Positions 1 through 10,164 of a stretch of 31,900 nt of DNA are shown piece after piece. Position 1 is the stretch's first letter; every line of letters begins with the position of its first letter. A program made the position numbers and the translations under genes. The notes under the pieces were generated by a model, which saw only the letters and a program-made list of their open reading frames with translations, did not search any database and was not told the DNA's origin. The DNA comes from Didymodactylos carnosus (lineage: Eukaryota > Rotifera > Eurotatoria > Philodinida > Philodinidae), in contig CAJNOQ010001415.1 in NCBI GenBank assembly GCA_905250885.1, forward strand, positions 1 to 31,900, written 5' to 3'.

Positions 1-124
1 AAATTTGATTATGATCTAGTTTTGAGAGACGTTTCTTCAAAAGAAAGTTTTGGAAAACACGACTTATTCCGATTTTTGACGTTTTAATGACGTTTTAAAA
101 CGTCACCCGTCCCCAAAGGGTTAA
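1..124. mobile_element. Terminus of a TTAA-type (piggyBac-like) element, cut by the window edge
   Basis: The right boundary reads, on the minus strand, TTAA followed by CCCTTTGGGGACGGGTGACG, with TTAA at 121-124. A CCC.. terminus directly abutting TTAA is the signature of piggyBac-family transposons and their MITEs. Just inside are repeated GACGTTTTAA-like motifs at 78-103. The other end lies outside the window, so length and coding content are unknown. The family call is inference from the terminus alone. Confidence 0.45.
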
Positions 125-1336
125 AGAATGGATGCCTAAATGAAGCCCAGTACATCAGTCATCACTATTATGATTCAGTACCACCCGGATTATCTTTCTA
201 ATTAAGAAAAAAGTTGCATTAAATCTGAAATAAAATGACGTCCACGTTCTCATGCTTTATCGCTATTTAACGCCATTAATTCAGGTTGCATGTTCATTCG
301 TAGTTCATAACGTTCATTCATATCATATATCGTATCGTTTTTTAATTCATTAAATTTTTGTTTTATTCAATCTATCGTATAATGCAGACGTAAATCTACT
401 GAATCGATTTTCAGCAGTGTGTTATTCAGATTCTTTGAAATTCGTTTCGATGCTTGAATTTTTTGATACAAAGCATCACCACACAACTGGCGAGCATAAG
501 CACAATGTGAAAACCATCGAGCATGTTTCATCATCGGATTACCATTTCGACCCTAGTTTTGTAAAGAACCATCGCAATAAAAGCTTATGCAGGTGTTCTA
601 ATCAACAACGTGATATTTTTTGTTGTACTGACTAATTTCGACCTTAATGATCATTATGAAGTCTAAAATAATACAAAACTTTTAGATATAAAATACTGAA
701 CAACTGTGAACGAGACCAAGTTTCAAAGATGAAAAAGCTAAAATTAAAAAATAAGAAAAATAAGAATAAATAAAACAGCAATAAACAACAACAATATTCG
801 ATAGTTGTATTGTTGTCAAATGAGCATACTGTTGGTCTACGTTAATCAATAGCAGTCATCTTCTTTTGGTAATGCTTTTCTGAGGTCCCAACATGGACAT
901 ATAATGATACAGATTGATCTGTTTTATTATTGTTTTAGACCTGATAATGACCGTTAAGGTAGAAAATCACTCTATAAAACGGAAACGATCATGTTGTCGA
1001 TTAGAACAGCATCATTTCGTAGCTCCCATGGTTAACACCAAACCTGCTTTTATTTTTCTTCCGTCTGTTGTTTTCGTTTTGTGTCCCATACACATGTTTA
1101 TGTTTCAGTCTTTTGAAATTATTGTGGCTTGATATCATTTGATGACAGCGACTGATCTATAGAAAACCGAATCCGACAGTTCCCGTAGTTAAAATGGAGT
1201 CCGATTCTGGGAAACTCGAGTAGAAGCAGAAAAGAGCTCCTGTTCGTCTTCCAAACCTATCTAGTTTTTCTCGTTAAGAGATAAAAATTTTCGTTTCTTC
1301 ATTCAAATCACCATATCAGTGAGGGAAAAGGCTTTT
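125..1336. other. Intergenic, no gene seen
   Basis: Only short open frames of about 70 codons without recognisable protein character are present. A GTTCATTCGTA-type motif recurs loosely around 290-320. I see no RNA gene, convincing splice-linked exons or clear repeat boundaries here. Confidence 0.5.
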
Positions 1337-2272
1337 AAAAAACGATGTAGAACTCAATGGATATAAAATTAAGTTGTTCAAAGGACTTTCAGAAGCTATC
1401 TAGGGGATCTCTGGAAAGCTTTTCTCTAAAATTTAGGCTTTTAACGCTTTCACTGCCGCATGCGTCGTATGACGTATTTAGGAATGTTTGTCGCCGTTGT
1501 CAGATACGGTGTTCGACGTATTCGTCTGGTAAGAAATGCCATGCGCTGAGGATAAATCCCTTATTTATTCGCCCGACAGTGAAGGTGTTAATTTGGATTT
1601 TTAATGTGAATGTTTCCCCTTATTTGATTGTGTAAAAGCAAAGGAGTAGTTAATTAATTAATTGTATTGATCAAACAAAATTTGTAAATAAAACAGAAAC
1701 ATCTCGAAAAAACTACAGCAAAACCTGACAGCACTGTTTATCAACTGTAACTTGTTGCTATTGATACTTTTCAAACCACACTTATATTTGTATTTGTTAT
1801 TTTTCTATGTGTGAAAATTTCTACTTTACATAAGTTACTAAAAAACATTTTCAAAATATCACCATATGGTCTATCTTGTTAATAGGCTGCACGTCATTTC
1901 CAAAATCGTTGAAGTAGTTTTTTATAAATTTTTTGAAAAAAGGATGAAACTGTTTCTGCTCAACACAATGAAGATATTACTCTCGACTACAATGAGTATG
2001 AATAGAGCGAAAACATCTCGCTTGAATACAATGAAGATATTTCTCTTAAACAGAATGAAAGTGAAAAGAGCGAAAAACAAAAAGGTCTGAATACATTATA
2101 CTCTAACACTACCCCTTTGCTTTGACACAGTCAAATAAGGGGAAACATTCACATTAAAAATCCACATTAAAAGCCTAAGTTTTAGAGAAAAGCTTTCCAG
2201 AGATCCCCTAGATAGCTTCTGAGTCCTTTGAACAGCTTAATTTTACATCCATTGAGTTCTACATCGTTTTTT
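1337..2272. repeat. Large inverted repeat with a MITE in the left arm
   Basis: The arm at 1337-1650 (excluding the insertion at 1445-1591) is the diverged reverse complement of 2108-2272. Matching landmarks are AACGATGTAGAACTCAATGG at 1341 and its complement near 2253-2270, and CCCCTTATTTGA at 1617 with its complement at 2134-2142. The loop (1651-2107) contains a short internal repeat around AATACAATGAAGATATT (1965-2045). This is a foldback-type structure with no coding capacity seen. Family unknown. Confidence 0.75.
1445..1587. mobile_element. 143-bp MITE flanked by TTAA duplications (piggyBac-type)
   Basis: The element starts CGCTTTCACTGCCG and ends with the complement of CACCTTCACTGTCG, giving imperfect 14-bp terminal inverted repeats. 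It is bounded by TTAA at 1441-1444 and 1588-1591. The opposite arm of the surrounding inverted repeat preserves the empty site with a single TTAA (around 2166-2172), so insertion boundaries are read directly. No coding capacity. TTAA specificity points to piggyBac-type mobilisation; the family name is inference. Confidence 0.75.
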
Positions 2273-3070
2273 ACCTATATGCTTATGTGTTGACACGATT
2301 TCAATGAAAATTCAAGTTTTTACTTGAAGTTGACCATCCTCATAACAGTGCACAAAATTCAAGAAAAAAGAAAGTGCAGTTTTTCAATAAAGATACAATA
2401 TTTTCAAAAAACCGGTCGGTCTGAACGTTTACACCGAATCGGGTCGGCAAGCGACCTACTGGTCTGCCGGCCCGGTTCCAACTCTGAGCTGACTGCTTTC
2501 TGATTGCTAGAATCTGGAGGACTTAAATTTCATCTTTTGGTGTGAGTAGAATAGTACTAGACTAAGCGCATCAACATTATCAGATGAGATTAAAATTGAT
2601 TGGAAACACCATAAAATTCGAAAAATTTTGGAAAAATCTAGTATGCCCATAGATTTAAACCACGTTTCAGGAATGTACCTGACGTATCACAAACTTATTG
2701 CTTGTGTTAAGCGTAAAACAAAAACGTCACCTAAACCGTGCTCCATCATCCTGCTCAGATAGCGAAACCACTGTTAAAGAAACTATGTATGATTACATCT
2801 ATAGTAAAATAAATTAGTTTTCATTTAAGATCAATACCAACAAAGCCTAAGGTTTCTATTATTACGTATCATTTAATTTGTGGCCTACTGTGAACTAAAG
2901 TTTCATTTTAACCTAGAGATTTTCTGTCTCAAGTAATTGATTATTTACTATTTTATGATATCCAGAAGGTCGGACTTTTAAATACTAAACTATATTTATA
3001 GCACTATATATGTATTACAAATAAAATAATATTATATTAGAATGTCTACGTTATTTTCCGTCAACTAAAA
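2273..3070. other. Intergenic, no gene seen
   Basis: AT-rich sequence except for a short GC-rich patch at 2409-2480 with clustered CCGGTC/CGGGTC/GCCGGCCCGG motifs that could be a worn repeat terminus. No open frame with protein character was found. Confidence 0.45.
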
Positions 3071-3475
3071 CTATAGTCTGAGATTAACGTTATATTTTCT
3101 GGCATTCATTTTAAACCAACTCTCGACGATTTTACGCGGATCACTTATACTTCTGTGACTACTGGGATTCGATACAACTACTTGCCTTGTATGTGCAACA
3201 TAGTAGATGTCCGAAAAACTTGATGCAGCCATATTGTGAGCGTGAAATCCACTGTAGCCGAGACCAACGCCTCCTAATTGATAGGAACCCTCTTGATCGC
3301 GTGAGTTTTTCGACGGTAGTGTAGAAATTAGATAATTTAATTGTGCCCAGTCGTTGATACTAATAAACCAACGAGGGTTTGGTCGACCAGAATAGATATA
3401 CATTTCAACCCATGATTGAGTTAAAATAGCAGGGATAATTAATAAAAATAGTAGAAAAACAAAGTAATAACGCAT
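3071..3475 (-). CDS. Small secreted protein with a YSGRPNPxW motif, function unknown
   Basis: A 134-residue single-exon frame. The first about 19 residues form a clear signal peptide: a positively charged start (MRYY), a hydrophobic run rich in Leu, Ile and Phe, then a likely cleavage site near TQS. The mature part opens with VEMYIYSGRPNPRW, then a helix-like NDWAQLNYLISTLPS segment, a Gly-rich GGVGLGYSGF stretch, and an RKIVESWFKMN tail. It has no cysteines, so it is not a disulfide-stabilised defence peptide. I recall SGRPNP-type openings in uncharacterised secreted proteins but cannot assign a function. The start is chosen for the signal peptide. No second exon is needed: the frame is uninterrupted to its stop at 3071-3073. 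The protein-like composition argues against a chance frame. Confidence 0.7.
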   Translation of the reverse strand: MRYYFVFLLFLLIIPAILTQSWVEMYIYSGRPNPRWFISINDWAQLNYLISTLPSKNSRDQEGSYQLGGVGLGYSGFHAHNMAASSFSDIYYVAHTRQVVVSNPSSHRSISDPRKIVESWFKMNARKYNVNLRL

Positions 3476-4299
3476 GACTTTTAATTTTAAACTGAATACG
3501 TTTTTTTTATTAGTTTTTACTCTTGTTAGATAACAAACGTCATTTTACTTTTGTTATTAACTTTGCGAAATATATGAGAATATAATGTGTGTAAGATAAG
3601 ATAAATAGTAAAGAAAGAAGTGTGAAGATGATGAAGATGGCGTCATTATTCATACGGCTGGAAAATAAATTACAGTCCAGATTACCACTCAATATTTACC
3701 ACTCCATCGCCGCTCAATCAACTAGTATTAACGCACAATCAGTAGTGATTGAAGCAAATGGACAATGAATAAGAATGTATTCGCCTCAAGCGGCATCTCA
3801 GTATAAATTCTATGCGTCTACATATATGTGTTTGGAAAATGGAGACTATATCTCTATACATATATGTGTATGTAGAAGAATGTACTCAATTTATCAATGT
3901 ATAAGAATCTGATGAGTATTGAATTTAAGGGTCTTTTTGATGGGATTAGAGTAATTACGTATGAAGCGTTAACGATCATATGTTCTTGTGATTGTACGAG
4001 TGTCTTTGTCCTATGAAACTCGTAAGTCCTATGCTGTTAAATGTCTTAAAAGACAAAATTGTTGAAATAGTTCACAGCTCAATTCTCTACAACTCTACGA
4101 TTCTGTCCAATTTTATTGTTGGACCAAAAATTTATGTCTTCCACACCGTCCTGTCACGTTACATAGGTTAACAGCTGAATACCGTTGGAAGGAATATCAA
4201 GAAATTAATAACTATTTAATTTTACAAGGCCTAAGAAAAATTTCTCAAAACAGCATAATAAATTTATATAGTACTTGATTAAAGTTTTTTAGACTGTGA
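3476..4299. other. Intergenic between two minus-strand genes
   Basis: About 820 bp with no coding frame. It contains a small imperfect dyad around 3815-3875 built on ACATATATGTG (TCTACATATATGTG facing CATATATGTGTATGTAGA). The left part is the presumptive promoter side of the gene ending at 3475, and the right part lies 3' of the gene ending at 4300. No clear promoter motif was recognised. Confidence 0.45.
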
Positions 4300-7287
4300 T
4301 TATGTTACTGTATAATGAATAAGATATGAATAACTTGTATCGTTCGTGTAGTTACCCATAATAACAACATTTTGATTTGGAACCGTTATTTGTCGTTTAA
4401 AAATATTATTTTCGTAATCATCTTCTTGTTCCCGTTCTGGTTTTGAATCAAATAGTATTCGAACATTATTAGCATCAGGTATTCGGCAATGCAAAGTAAC
4501 ATTAGAGCCTTTTTTCATTTCAAATGGTTCATATATTTTACATTTGTTTTTTTGAAATAAAGCATATGTTTTAGGAAATGCTATGGAACGTTTTAAATTT
4601 GTCACATCTAAATCAAAGTCAACGACAGACTGTGAAGTATTAGAATCTCCATTTTCTTTTGCAAATACTATTATTTTATGTAAACCCGTATTTCGCGGAG
4701 CAAACAAACATTGCCATAACTGCTTGTCATGATCATACTGAATAAGACTACCATTATCAATTGCTTGATTATCATAGAAAATATGACCAGATAACTGAAT
4801 ATTGTTGGGAGCACGAAGTAGAATTTCAGTATACGAAGCATTTTTGGGCCATGTGGCAAATCGACTATTATTTGGTGCAATAATTTTTAAATCGTAATCA
4901 TAAAATAAGGACATAGTATTCGGATATGAAATTATGTTAGATGGTAACTGTTGAACATTAAGATTAAATTCAAGAGCTGCAGAATAGCTGGTAGAATTGT
5001 CAGACGCTTTTTTGGCATAAATGTTAATTTTATGTAAACCGGTTTTTTGTGGAGCAAATAAACATCGCCATAATGCTTTCTGCTTGTCAAAATAGACTTG
5101 TTCACCACCATGGACCTTTTTACCTTCAGGATTTGTCAAGTCACCTATCAATTTCACATCTTTTGGTGCCTGAAGAAGTATTTCAGTATACGCAGCATCA
5201 TTTTTTAGTTGAATTGTATGTTGAAATTTTGGTTGAACAATTTTCAAATCGAGATCATAATAGGTATCCAATAGTCGGGGAAAACTAATTGGTTTTGTTA
5301 GATTATGAGCTTGAAGACGAAATTTTACTGCTCCTTCAAAACTACCTGGTTGATTTTTCCGTTTTGCATAAATGGTTATTTCATGGAGACCATTTGATTG
5401 TGGAGCAAATAAACATCGCCATAATGCCTTTTGTTTATCAAAATAGAGTCGGTGGCTACCATCGACCTTTTTGCCTTCAGGATTTCTCAAGTCACCTATC
5501 AGTTTCACATCTTTTGGTGCCTGAAGAAGTATTTCAGTATACGCAGCATCATTTTTTAGTTGAATTATATGTTGAAATTTTGGTTGGATTATTTTCAAAT
5601 CGAGATCATAATAGGTGTCAAACAGACCGGGAAAACTAATTGGTTTTGTTAGATTAAGAACTTCAAGACTAAATTTCACTGCTGATTTATAACTACCTGA
5701 TTGATTTGTCCTCTGTGCATAAATGGTTATTTCATGGAGACCATTTGATTGTGGCGCAAATAAACATCGCCATAATGCTTTCTGCTTGTCAAAATAGACT
5801 TGTTCACCACCATCGACCTTTTTACCTTCAGGATTTGTCAAGTCACCTATCAACTTCACATCTTTTGGTGCCTGAAGAAGTATTTCAGTATATGCAACAT
5901 CATTTTTTAGTTGAATTGTATGTTGAAATTTTGGTTGAACAATTTTCAAATCGAGATCATAATAGGTGTCAAACAGACCGGGAAAACTAATTGGTTTTGT
6001 TAGATTAAGAACTTCAAGACTAAATTTCACTGCTGATTTATAACTACCTGGTTGATTTTTCCGTTTTGCATAAATGGTTATTTCGTGGGGGCCGTCTGAT
6101 TGTGGTGCAAAATAACAACACCATATTTTTTGTTTAGGATCATAACAAACACGGTCACCACCATCAATTTTTTTATCATTTAATTTTAAGTTCGCCGTTA
6201 TATCGACTTCGATCGGTGAACGAATTTGAACTTGAGCGTACGGTTTGCCGTTAATGAGTTGTAAAATATTCGATTCAGATGAAATCAGTTCCAGTTTTAA
6301 TTCAAAAAACGATGACCATGTAACAGGCATCGATAAATATTCTTGCATTGATATCGGTCGAACGAGTAACTGCCATTTTTCATCCTTGGGCAGATGATCA
6401 TAAATAAATTCCTCGGGTGGACAGAAAAAGTAATAAGGATCAAACTGTTTTTTGAATTGTTTGTTATCGTTCAAGTTTCCGGCACCCCATGTTGATTCAA
6501 TGATATACCAATGATTATCAATTTGGACAGAATTCCATGCGTGATCGGTTTCTTTGAATGTGGTAGTTCTTGGATCAAATTTATAACCTTTAGAATAACC
6601 ACTTATTTTGACACATTGTAAGCTAACACCATCACAAAGTCGTTGAAAGATATTACCATAGCCTGCACAAACCCCCTTTTTTGTTCGAAATACACCTTCA
6701 GCTGTTTGATCAGCATAATTTTTAGAAAAATACGATATAACATCATATTCAATATTTTGACAAATCCAATAGTAGATAATAAATGTTTTGTCAACATCAC
6801 TTTTATTCAACGAAAGTGTTTTTATTAGATTCACAAGATGTTCTATAGAAGTAGGTTGCCATGAATTAATAGCATTTCGATATAAATCATTTTCAATTGC
6901 AGCTTGCCGTTGTTTTCGGAGTTTTGAATTGAATGCATCGGGATCTAATGGTACAATACTAGTTTGTGTATGAATATTATCGACAATAAGTCTGGGATCA
7001 AGGGTAACAATTGAAGTTGTACTATCTTTTCGACGTCTAATGATACTTTCACCAACACTGGTTCTCCGACGTCTGCTCTTAGACAGATCATTATCATCAT
7101 TTTCTACATTCTTCGGTTTTGTATTTTCTACATTCTTCGGTTTTGTATTTTCTACATTCTTCGGTTTTGTATTTTCTACATTCTTCGATTTTGTATTTTC
7201 TACAGTCTTCGGTTTTGTATTTTCTACATTCTTCGGTTTTGGATTCTCAGCTAATGGTTGTACTTTAACCGACGATCCACAACCCAT
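4300..7287 (-). CDS. KY-type transglutaminase-like protein with tandem beta-sandwich-like repeats
   Basis: A 995-residue intronless frame. The N-terminus MGCGSS fits N-myristoylation at Gly2 with palmitoylation at Cys3, suggesting membrane attachment. Residues 17-63 are six tandem octapeptides of the type KPKNVENT, followed by a basic RRRR/RRRK region. Residues about 145-300 form a transglutaminase-like core of the kyphoscoliosis peptidase (KY) type: Cys207 in KKGVCAGYGN, His249 in TDHAWN, and IIESTWGAG, where Glu264 occupies the place usually held by the catalytic Asp. After residue about 360 come five copies of a unit of about 117 residues (signatures AYTEILLQAP, KKVDGG, WRCLFAPQ, GLHEITIYAKR) and a degenerate sixth. 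KY proteins act in cytoskeletal organisation in muscle; here enzyme activity is uncertain. Start chosen at the MGCGSS methionine. Confidence 0.85.
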   Translation of the reverse strand: MGCGSSVKVQPLAENPKPKNVENTKPKTVENTKSKNVENTKPKNVENTKPKNVENTKPKNVENDDNDLSKSRRRRTSVGESIIRRRKDSTTSIVTLDPRLIVDNIHTQTSIVPLDPDAFNSKLRKQRQAAIENDLYRNAINSWQPTSIEHLVNLIKTLSLNKSDVDKTFIIYYWICQNIEYDVISYFSKNYADQTAEGVFRTKKGVCAGYGNIFQRLCDGVSLQCVKISGYSKGYKFDPRTTTFKETDHAWNSVQIDNHWYIIESTWGAGNLNDNKQFKKQFDPYYFFCPPEEFIYDHLPKDEKWQLLVRPISMQEYLSMPVTWSSFFELKLELISSESNILQLINGKPYAQVQIRSPIEVDITANLKLNDKKIDGGDRVCYDPKQKIWCCYFAPQSDGPHEITIYAKRKNQPGSYKSAVKFSLEVLNLTKPISFPGLFDTYYDLDLKIVQPKFQHTIQLKNDVAYTEILLQAPKDVKLIGDLTNPEGKKVDGGEQVYFDKQKALWRCLFAPQSNGLHEITIYAQRTNQSGSYKSAVKFSLEVLNLTKPISFPGLFDTYYDLDLKIIQPKFQHIIQLKNDAAYTEILLQAPKDVKLIGDLRNPEGKKVDGSHRLYFDKQKALWRCLFAPQSNGLHEITIYAKRKNQPGSFEGAVKFRLQAHNLTKPISFPRLLDTYYDLDLKIVQPKFQHTIQLKNDAAYTEILLQAPKDVKLIGDLTNPEGKKVHGGEQVYFDKQKALWRCLFAPQKTGLHKINIYAKKASDNSTSYSAALEFNLNVQQLPSNIISYPNTMSLFYDYDLKIIAPNNSRFATWPKNASYTEILLRAPNNIQLSGHIFYDNQAIDNGSLIQYDHDKQLWQCLFAPRNTGLHKIIVFAKENGDSNTSQSVVDFDLDVTNLKRSIAFPKTYALFQKNKCKIYEPFEMKKGSNVTLHCRIPDANNVRILFDSKPEREQEDDYENNIFKRQITVPNQNVVIMGNYTNDTSYSYLIHYTVT
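5049..6110 (-). repeat. Three near-identical 351-bp intragenic tandem repeats in the KY-type gene
   Basis: The segment GGAGCAAATAAACATCGCCA recurs at 5051, 5402 and, with one change, 5753, giving an exact 351-bp (117-codon) period. Downstream blocks such as TCACATCTTTTGGTGCCTGA also recur at the same spacing. The outer copies (to about 4680 and past 6110) are much more diverged. Such local identity indicates recent expansion or gene conversion within the gene. Confidence 0.85.
7099..7239 (-). repeat. 24-bp coding minisatellite (six units)
   Basis: The unit ATTTTCTACATTCTTCGGTTTTGT (given here in parts: ATTTTCTACATT, CTTCGGTTTTGT) repeats six times in frame within the N-terminus of the KY-type gene. 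It encodes KPKNVENT octapeptides with only two substitutions (one unit has T for N, one has S for P). Length variation between alleles is to be expected. Confidence 0.9.
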
Positions 7288-7925
7288 TTTATGATATTAA
7301 ACAAAATGTTTTACATTTTATGCTTTACCTTTTTAAGATATCAGGTGAAGTTATTGACATATATACTTAGTTTTCATCTTATTCGTCATTGAATGTCAAA
7401 CATAAAAGTAAAAATGTATTGAAGTTGATTTAAAAACTTGTAAAAATACTTTCATATAAACAAGTACTTCGAACAACAACTCTGCTTTAATTATATAAAA
7501 GCAATTGATTAATTTTAATGCTTTTCTAAGCAAAATAGAATAACATATATTCTATAAGGCATGTATTATGATGAAGAATATAGCATATATATCTCTCAAT
7601 AACTTCTCTAGTTTATGTAACTGAATGAGAATAAGATGTTTAGAAGAAATAAAAATGTCAATTTTATGCAAAGATAAGATTATAACAAATAGGTTTATGT
7701 ATTGATCGAAAATTACACTAATATGGTGACAGAAAACAAAAAGAAAGAATCGGTTAGAAACTGAAAAACTCTTATGCACGTGTCCTCATTGTCTCCTTTT
7801 GGTTGCGTAGAACACAAGTGCTCTAACAGAAAGATGAAGGTAGATGGAGTAGACAAACATCTTAGTATGGGTTCAACAGCCAGTGCTACAACGACCGGTT
7901 CGAGACAACGAAACTTGGGACTGCC
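7288..7925. other. Intergenic upstream of the KY-type gene
   Basis: Very AT-rich sequence just 5' of the KY-type start, then mixed sequence to 7925. No coding frame with protein character, no RNA gene and no clear promoter motif could be named. The presumptive promoter of the KY-type gene must lie here. Confidence 0.45.
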
Positions 7926-8525
7926 TTAGTAAAAATCTCGGACACTTCTTAAAATTATTTTACTAAGATCTTATAAGATCTTGTCATTTAAGATTTTGAG
8001 AAGATATCTAAGATCTTATCGTTTAAGGTCTTAATAAGATTTAATGACTCTACTTTCATTCACCCCTTTTGTTTGACTCTCATCCAACTCTAAAAGGAAC
8101 ACCGAAAATACGAGTGATTTTATGATTATTGTTCTTCCAGACTCTGCTAGTACTTGCTCTCTCGAAAATGTTCAACAACCGTTTGGAGAGTTTACATGCA
8201 GGTCAAGGTCCATATAGTTGGACACCCGAAAATATGAAGTTTCTCTTCAACAATGTTCAACTGTTGCTTTAGATAATGCGGATTAAAAACTGAAAAATTT
8301 TCAGCGTATCTCTGATTAATATTATTTAAAAAACGTCGCCGTTCTTACTATTAAGATCCTAACAGATTCTTATCCAATCTTGCAAAAATCTTAGACAGTA
8401 TAATTTTAGTAAAGTCTCAGAAAAATCTTATCGAATCTTAGAATTTAGAATCACGATCTTAGATAAATATAAGCGAAATCTTAGTAGGATCTTAATAAGA
8501 TTCGAGTAAGTTTTCCGCTAAAGTG
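7926..8525. repeat. Clustered AAGATCTTA-type palindromic motifs
   Basis: Two blocks (7950-8050 and 8340-8515) are packed with variants of TAAGATCTTA and AATCTTA, for example ACTAAGATCTTATAAGATCT at 7962-7981 and GTAGGATCTTAATAAGATTC at 8485-8504. About 290 bp of ordinary sequence separates them. Because the motif is itself palindromic, the blocks resemble both direct and inverted repeats. No boundaries or target duplication were seen. Confidence 0.6.
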
Positions 8526-8580
8526 TCTTTTGAGTTGTAGTGCCCCAGCAATAGGCTCTTAGACCATGTTGCTACTGCAA

Positions 8581-8820
8581 TATCTTTCTTTATGACTATA
8601 ATAAAATTTAATCGAGATATTTATGAATTTCTCTTCACGACTCGATAAAATAGTTGAATAAAGTCGCATTTATGCTCCGATAAAACTTAATCAGTAATAT
8701 ATTCTATACATTTATAAAATCCACAGGTTCATCCATATTTTATGAAGTATTTTATCAAGTCTTGAAGAGAAATTCAAGGTTACCTTGATTAAATTTTACT
8801 AGGGTCATAAAGGAAGATAC
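8581..8820. mobile_element. Foldback MITE of about 236 bp with TA at both ends
   Basis: About 80 bp at 8581-8660 is the diverged reverse complement of 8741-8820. Both ends read TATCTTYCTTTATGAC when viewed inward, and the arms share TAAAATTTAATC and GAATTTCTCTTCA. Terminal TA dinucleotides would fit a Tc1/mariner-type MITE, with the element proper at about 8583-8818. It has no coding capacity. Family assignment is inference. Confidence 0.65.
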
Positions 8821-9251
8821 TGATAATACTAAAAGAAAAGAATGATGAATTCCGTCAGCAAAACAACAGGTATCATGAATCTTAGATGTGGAGTACATAG
8901 ACTAAATAAAATTTAACACCCTCTCTCAGAGGTACGAAATTTGTGTAAAAAAAAGTCAGTATTGAGCAAAGCATATTATTGGATAGCCCAAGGTGTCTGC
9001 TGCCAGAACCCATGATAATAAGATCTTCATTCAAAGTTTCGGCAGGTTTTTCAGGAAGTCTCCCGGACGCGCTGAAAAGCACTTTTTCACTAACTGTGTA
9101 TTATCAATGCAAATTCGAGAAAACAAATAAAGAGTATATTTCCGATTCGTCGATAGGCCCTCAGTTGTCTTTAATTGTCGATACTGTCTTTTGCCAAAAC
9201 GGTCGATATACTTTTTAATCCCAATAATTTCTTAATTGTCGACACTTTTTC
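8821..9251. other. Intergenic, no gene seen
   Basis: No supported gene. Toward the right end, TTGTCGA motifs (9172-9242) foreshadow the GTCGAC repeat tract found at 9630-9835. Confidence 0.4.
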
Positions 9252-9473
9252 TTACGTAATTAATCTTATGCATACACATGAGTAGAAAAATAGTAGTTTT
9301 GTTCGAAATTCTTCACAGGCATTACGTTTTTCATCTGGTTCGTAATTGTGTGATGCTGTACGAATTGGAGCACTATTGTCTTCTTGTGTAGCACGACCAG
9401 AGCAACTGATTCTCACAACGCCATTAAATAGTAAACATAGTTTTCCTTTCTGTGTTTCGATAACTGAGTACAT
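9252..9473 (-). pseudogene. Decayed FLYWCH-type zinc-finger gene fragment
   Basis: The 73-residue frame starts MYSVIETQKGKLCLLFNG, matching the beginning of a FLYWCH finger (hydrophobic start, KGK, L, NG). It then jumps to CSGRATQEDN and THE-like segment ASHNYEPDEKRNACEEFRTK, matching the second half (C-x-G/A-R, H-x-H, then the conserved acidic EPDE tail). The middle, which should hold an aromatic-rich strand and the W-x-C with the first zinc Cys, is missing between NG and CSGRA. The second zinc His of H-x-H is Tyr (HNY). The tail runs into unrelated hydrophobic residues. FLYWCH domains bind zinc and usually DNA or protein partners; this copy should not fold normally. It may be a relic of a mobile-element-associated or host FLYWCH gene. 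Confidence 0.6.
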
Positions 9474-9629
9474 TTTATTGTATTACTTATTAATTTTAAC
9501 TCGTTTCAATACTTTCTAGTCAATGATATGCAAAGTCGAAGAAAATTCACTATAGTTATTATTCATATAGCCCATATGGCTAAGTCACTCATTGCACTGT
9601 TCAGTTTATAAATTCTACTAAAAGAAAAT

Positions 9630-9835
9630 TTTGTCGACTTTTAGGAAATTACTTTTATACGCTGCCAAGTTTGGACGACATTTTAGGATAAAAAAAATTG
9701 TCGACAAACCAGGAATAAAATTTTGTTGACCAAATAGGAATTTTAAAGTGTCGACGAAACGAAAAAAAGATTTACGTCGACGAAACAATAAAATCTCTTA
9801 ATTGGCTTTAATTTGTTGACGAATCAGGACTGAAG
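9630..9835. repeat. Degenerate GTCGAC-containing tandem tract
   Basis: Units of about 30-45 bp share a core TTGTCGAC followed by AAA, A/T-rich sequence and AGGAAT. Clear occurrences are at 9633 (TTGTCGACTTTTAGGAAAT), 9700 (TTGTCGACAAACCAGGAAT), 9727 (TTGTTGACCAAATAGGAAT), 9749 (GTGTCGACGAAAC), 9774 (CGTCGACGAAAC) and 9813 (TTGTTGACGAATCAGGA). Related TTGTCGA cores occur at 9172-9242. This looks like an old satellite-like array. Confidence 0.65.
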
Positions 9836-10164
9836 TCAAATAAAGTGACTAGCTTGTAGAATTTTTTTCTTAAACTGAATATAAGAGAAGAAAAAAATAT
9901 TTTTTTCACTCGTAAATACTATTTCAACGACAAGGAAAAGGGTAACAGCTCCATACAGCCTCAAATCCTGTTTGATAACATAGTTTTTTGCGTTAAAATA
10001 ATTTCATGATTTACGAATGTTGTCAATTTTCCGAGTTATAGAAATAAAACACAAAATTTTTATTTAATCTATTTTGATATTTCGTTTCTACTTAATTTTA
10101 TTTTCTACCAAGATTATGTGTGATTCACTGAATAAGTATAGTTTGAACACACATTATCTCCGAT

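Noticed and set aside
1866-2090. 74-codon frame with repeated LNTMKI / NRMK segments
   Set aside because: It lies in the loop of a foldback repeat and its periodicity comes from a DNA-level repeat (AATACAATGAAGATATT), not from a recognisable protein.
5049-5990. Plus-strand frames of 79-116 codons with repeated peptides
   Set aside because: They are antisense shadows of the tandem repeats in the KY-type gene and repeat only because the minus-strand gene does.
9630-9835. CRISPR-like array
   Set aside because: Unit cores are similar but spacing and flanks vary without constant repeat and spacer lengths, and the surroundings are eukaryotic; a worn satellite is the better reading.
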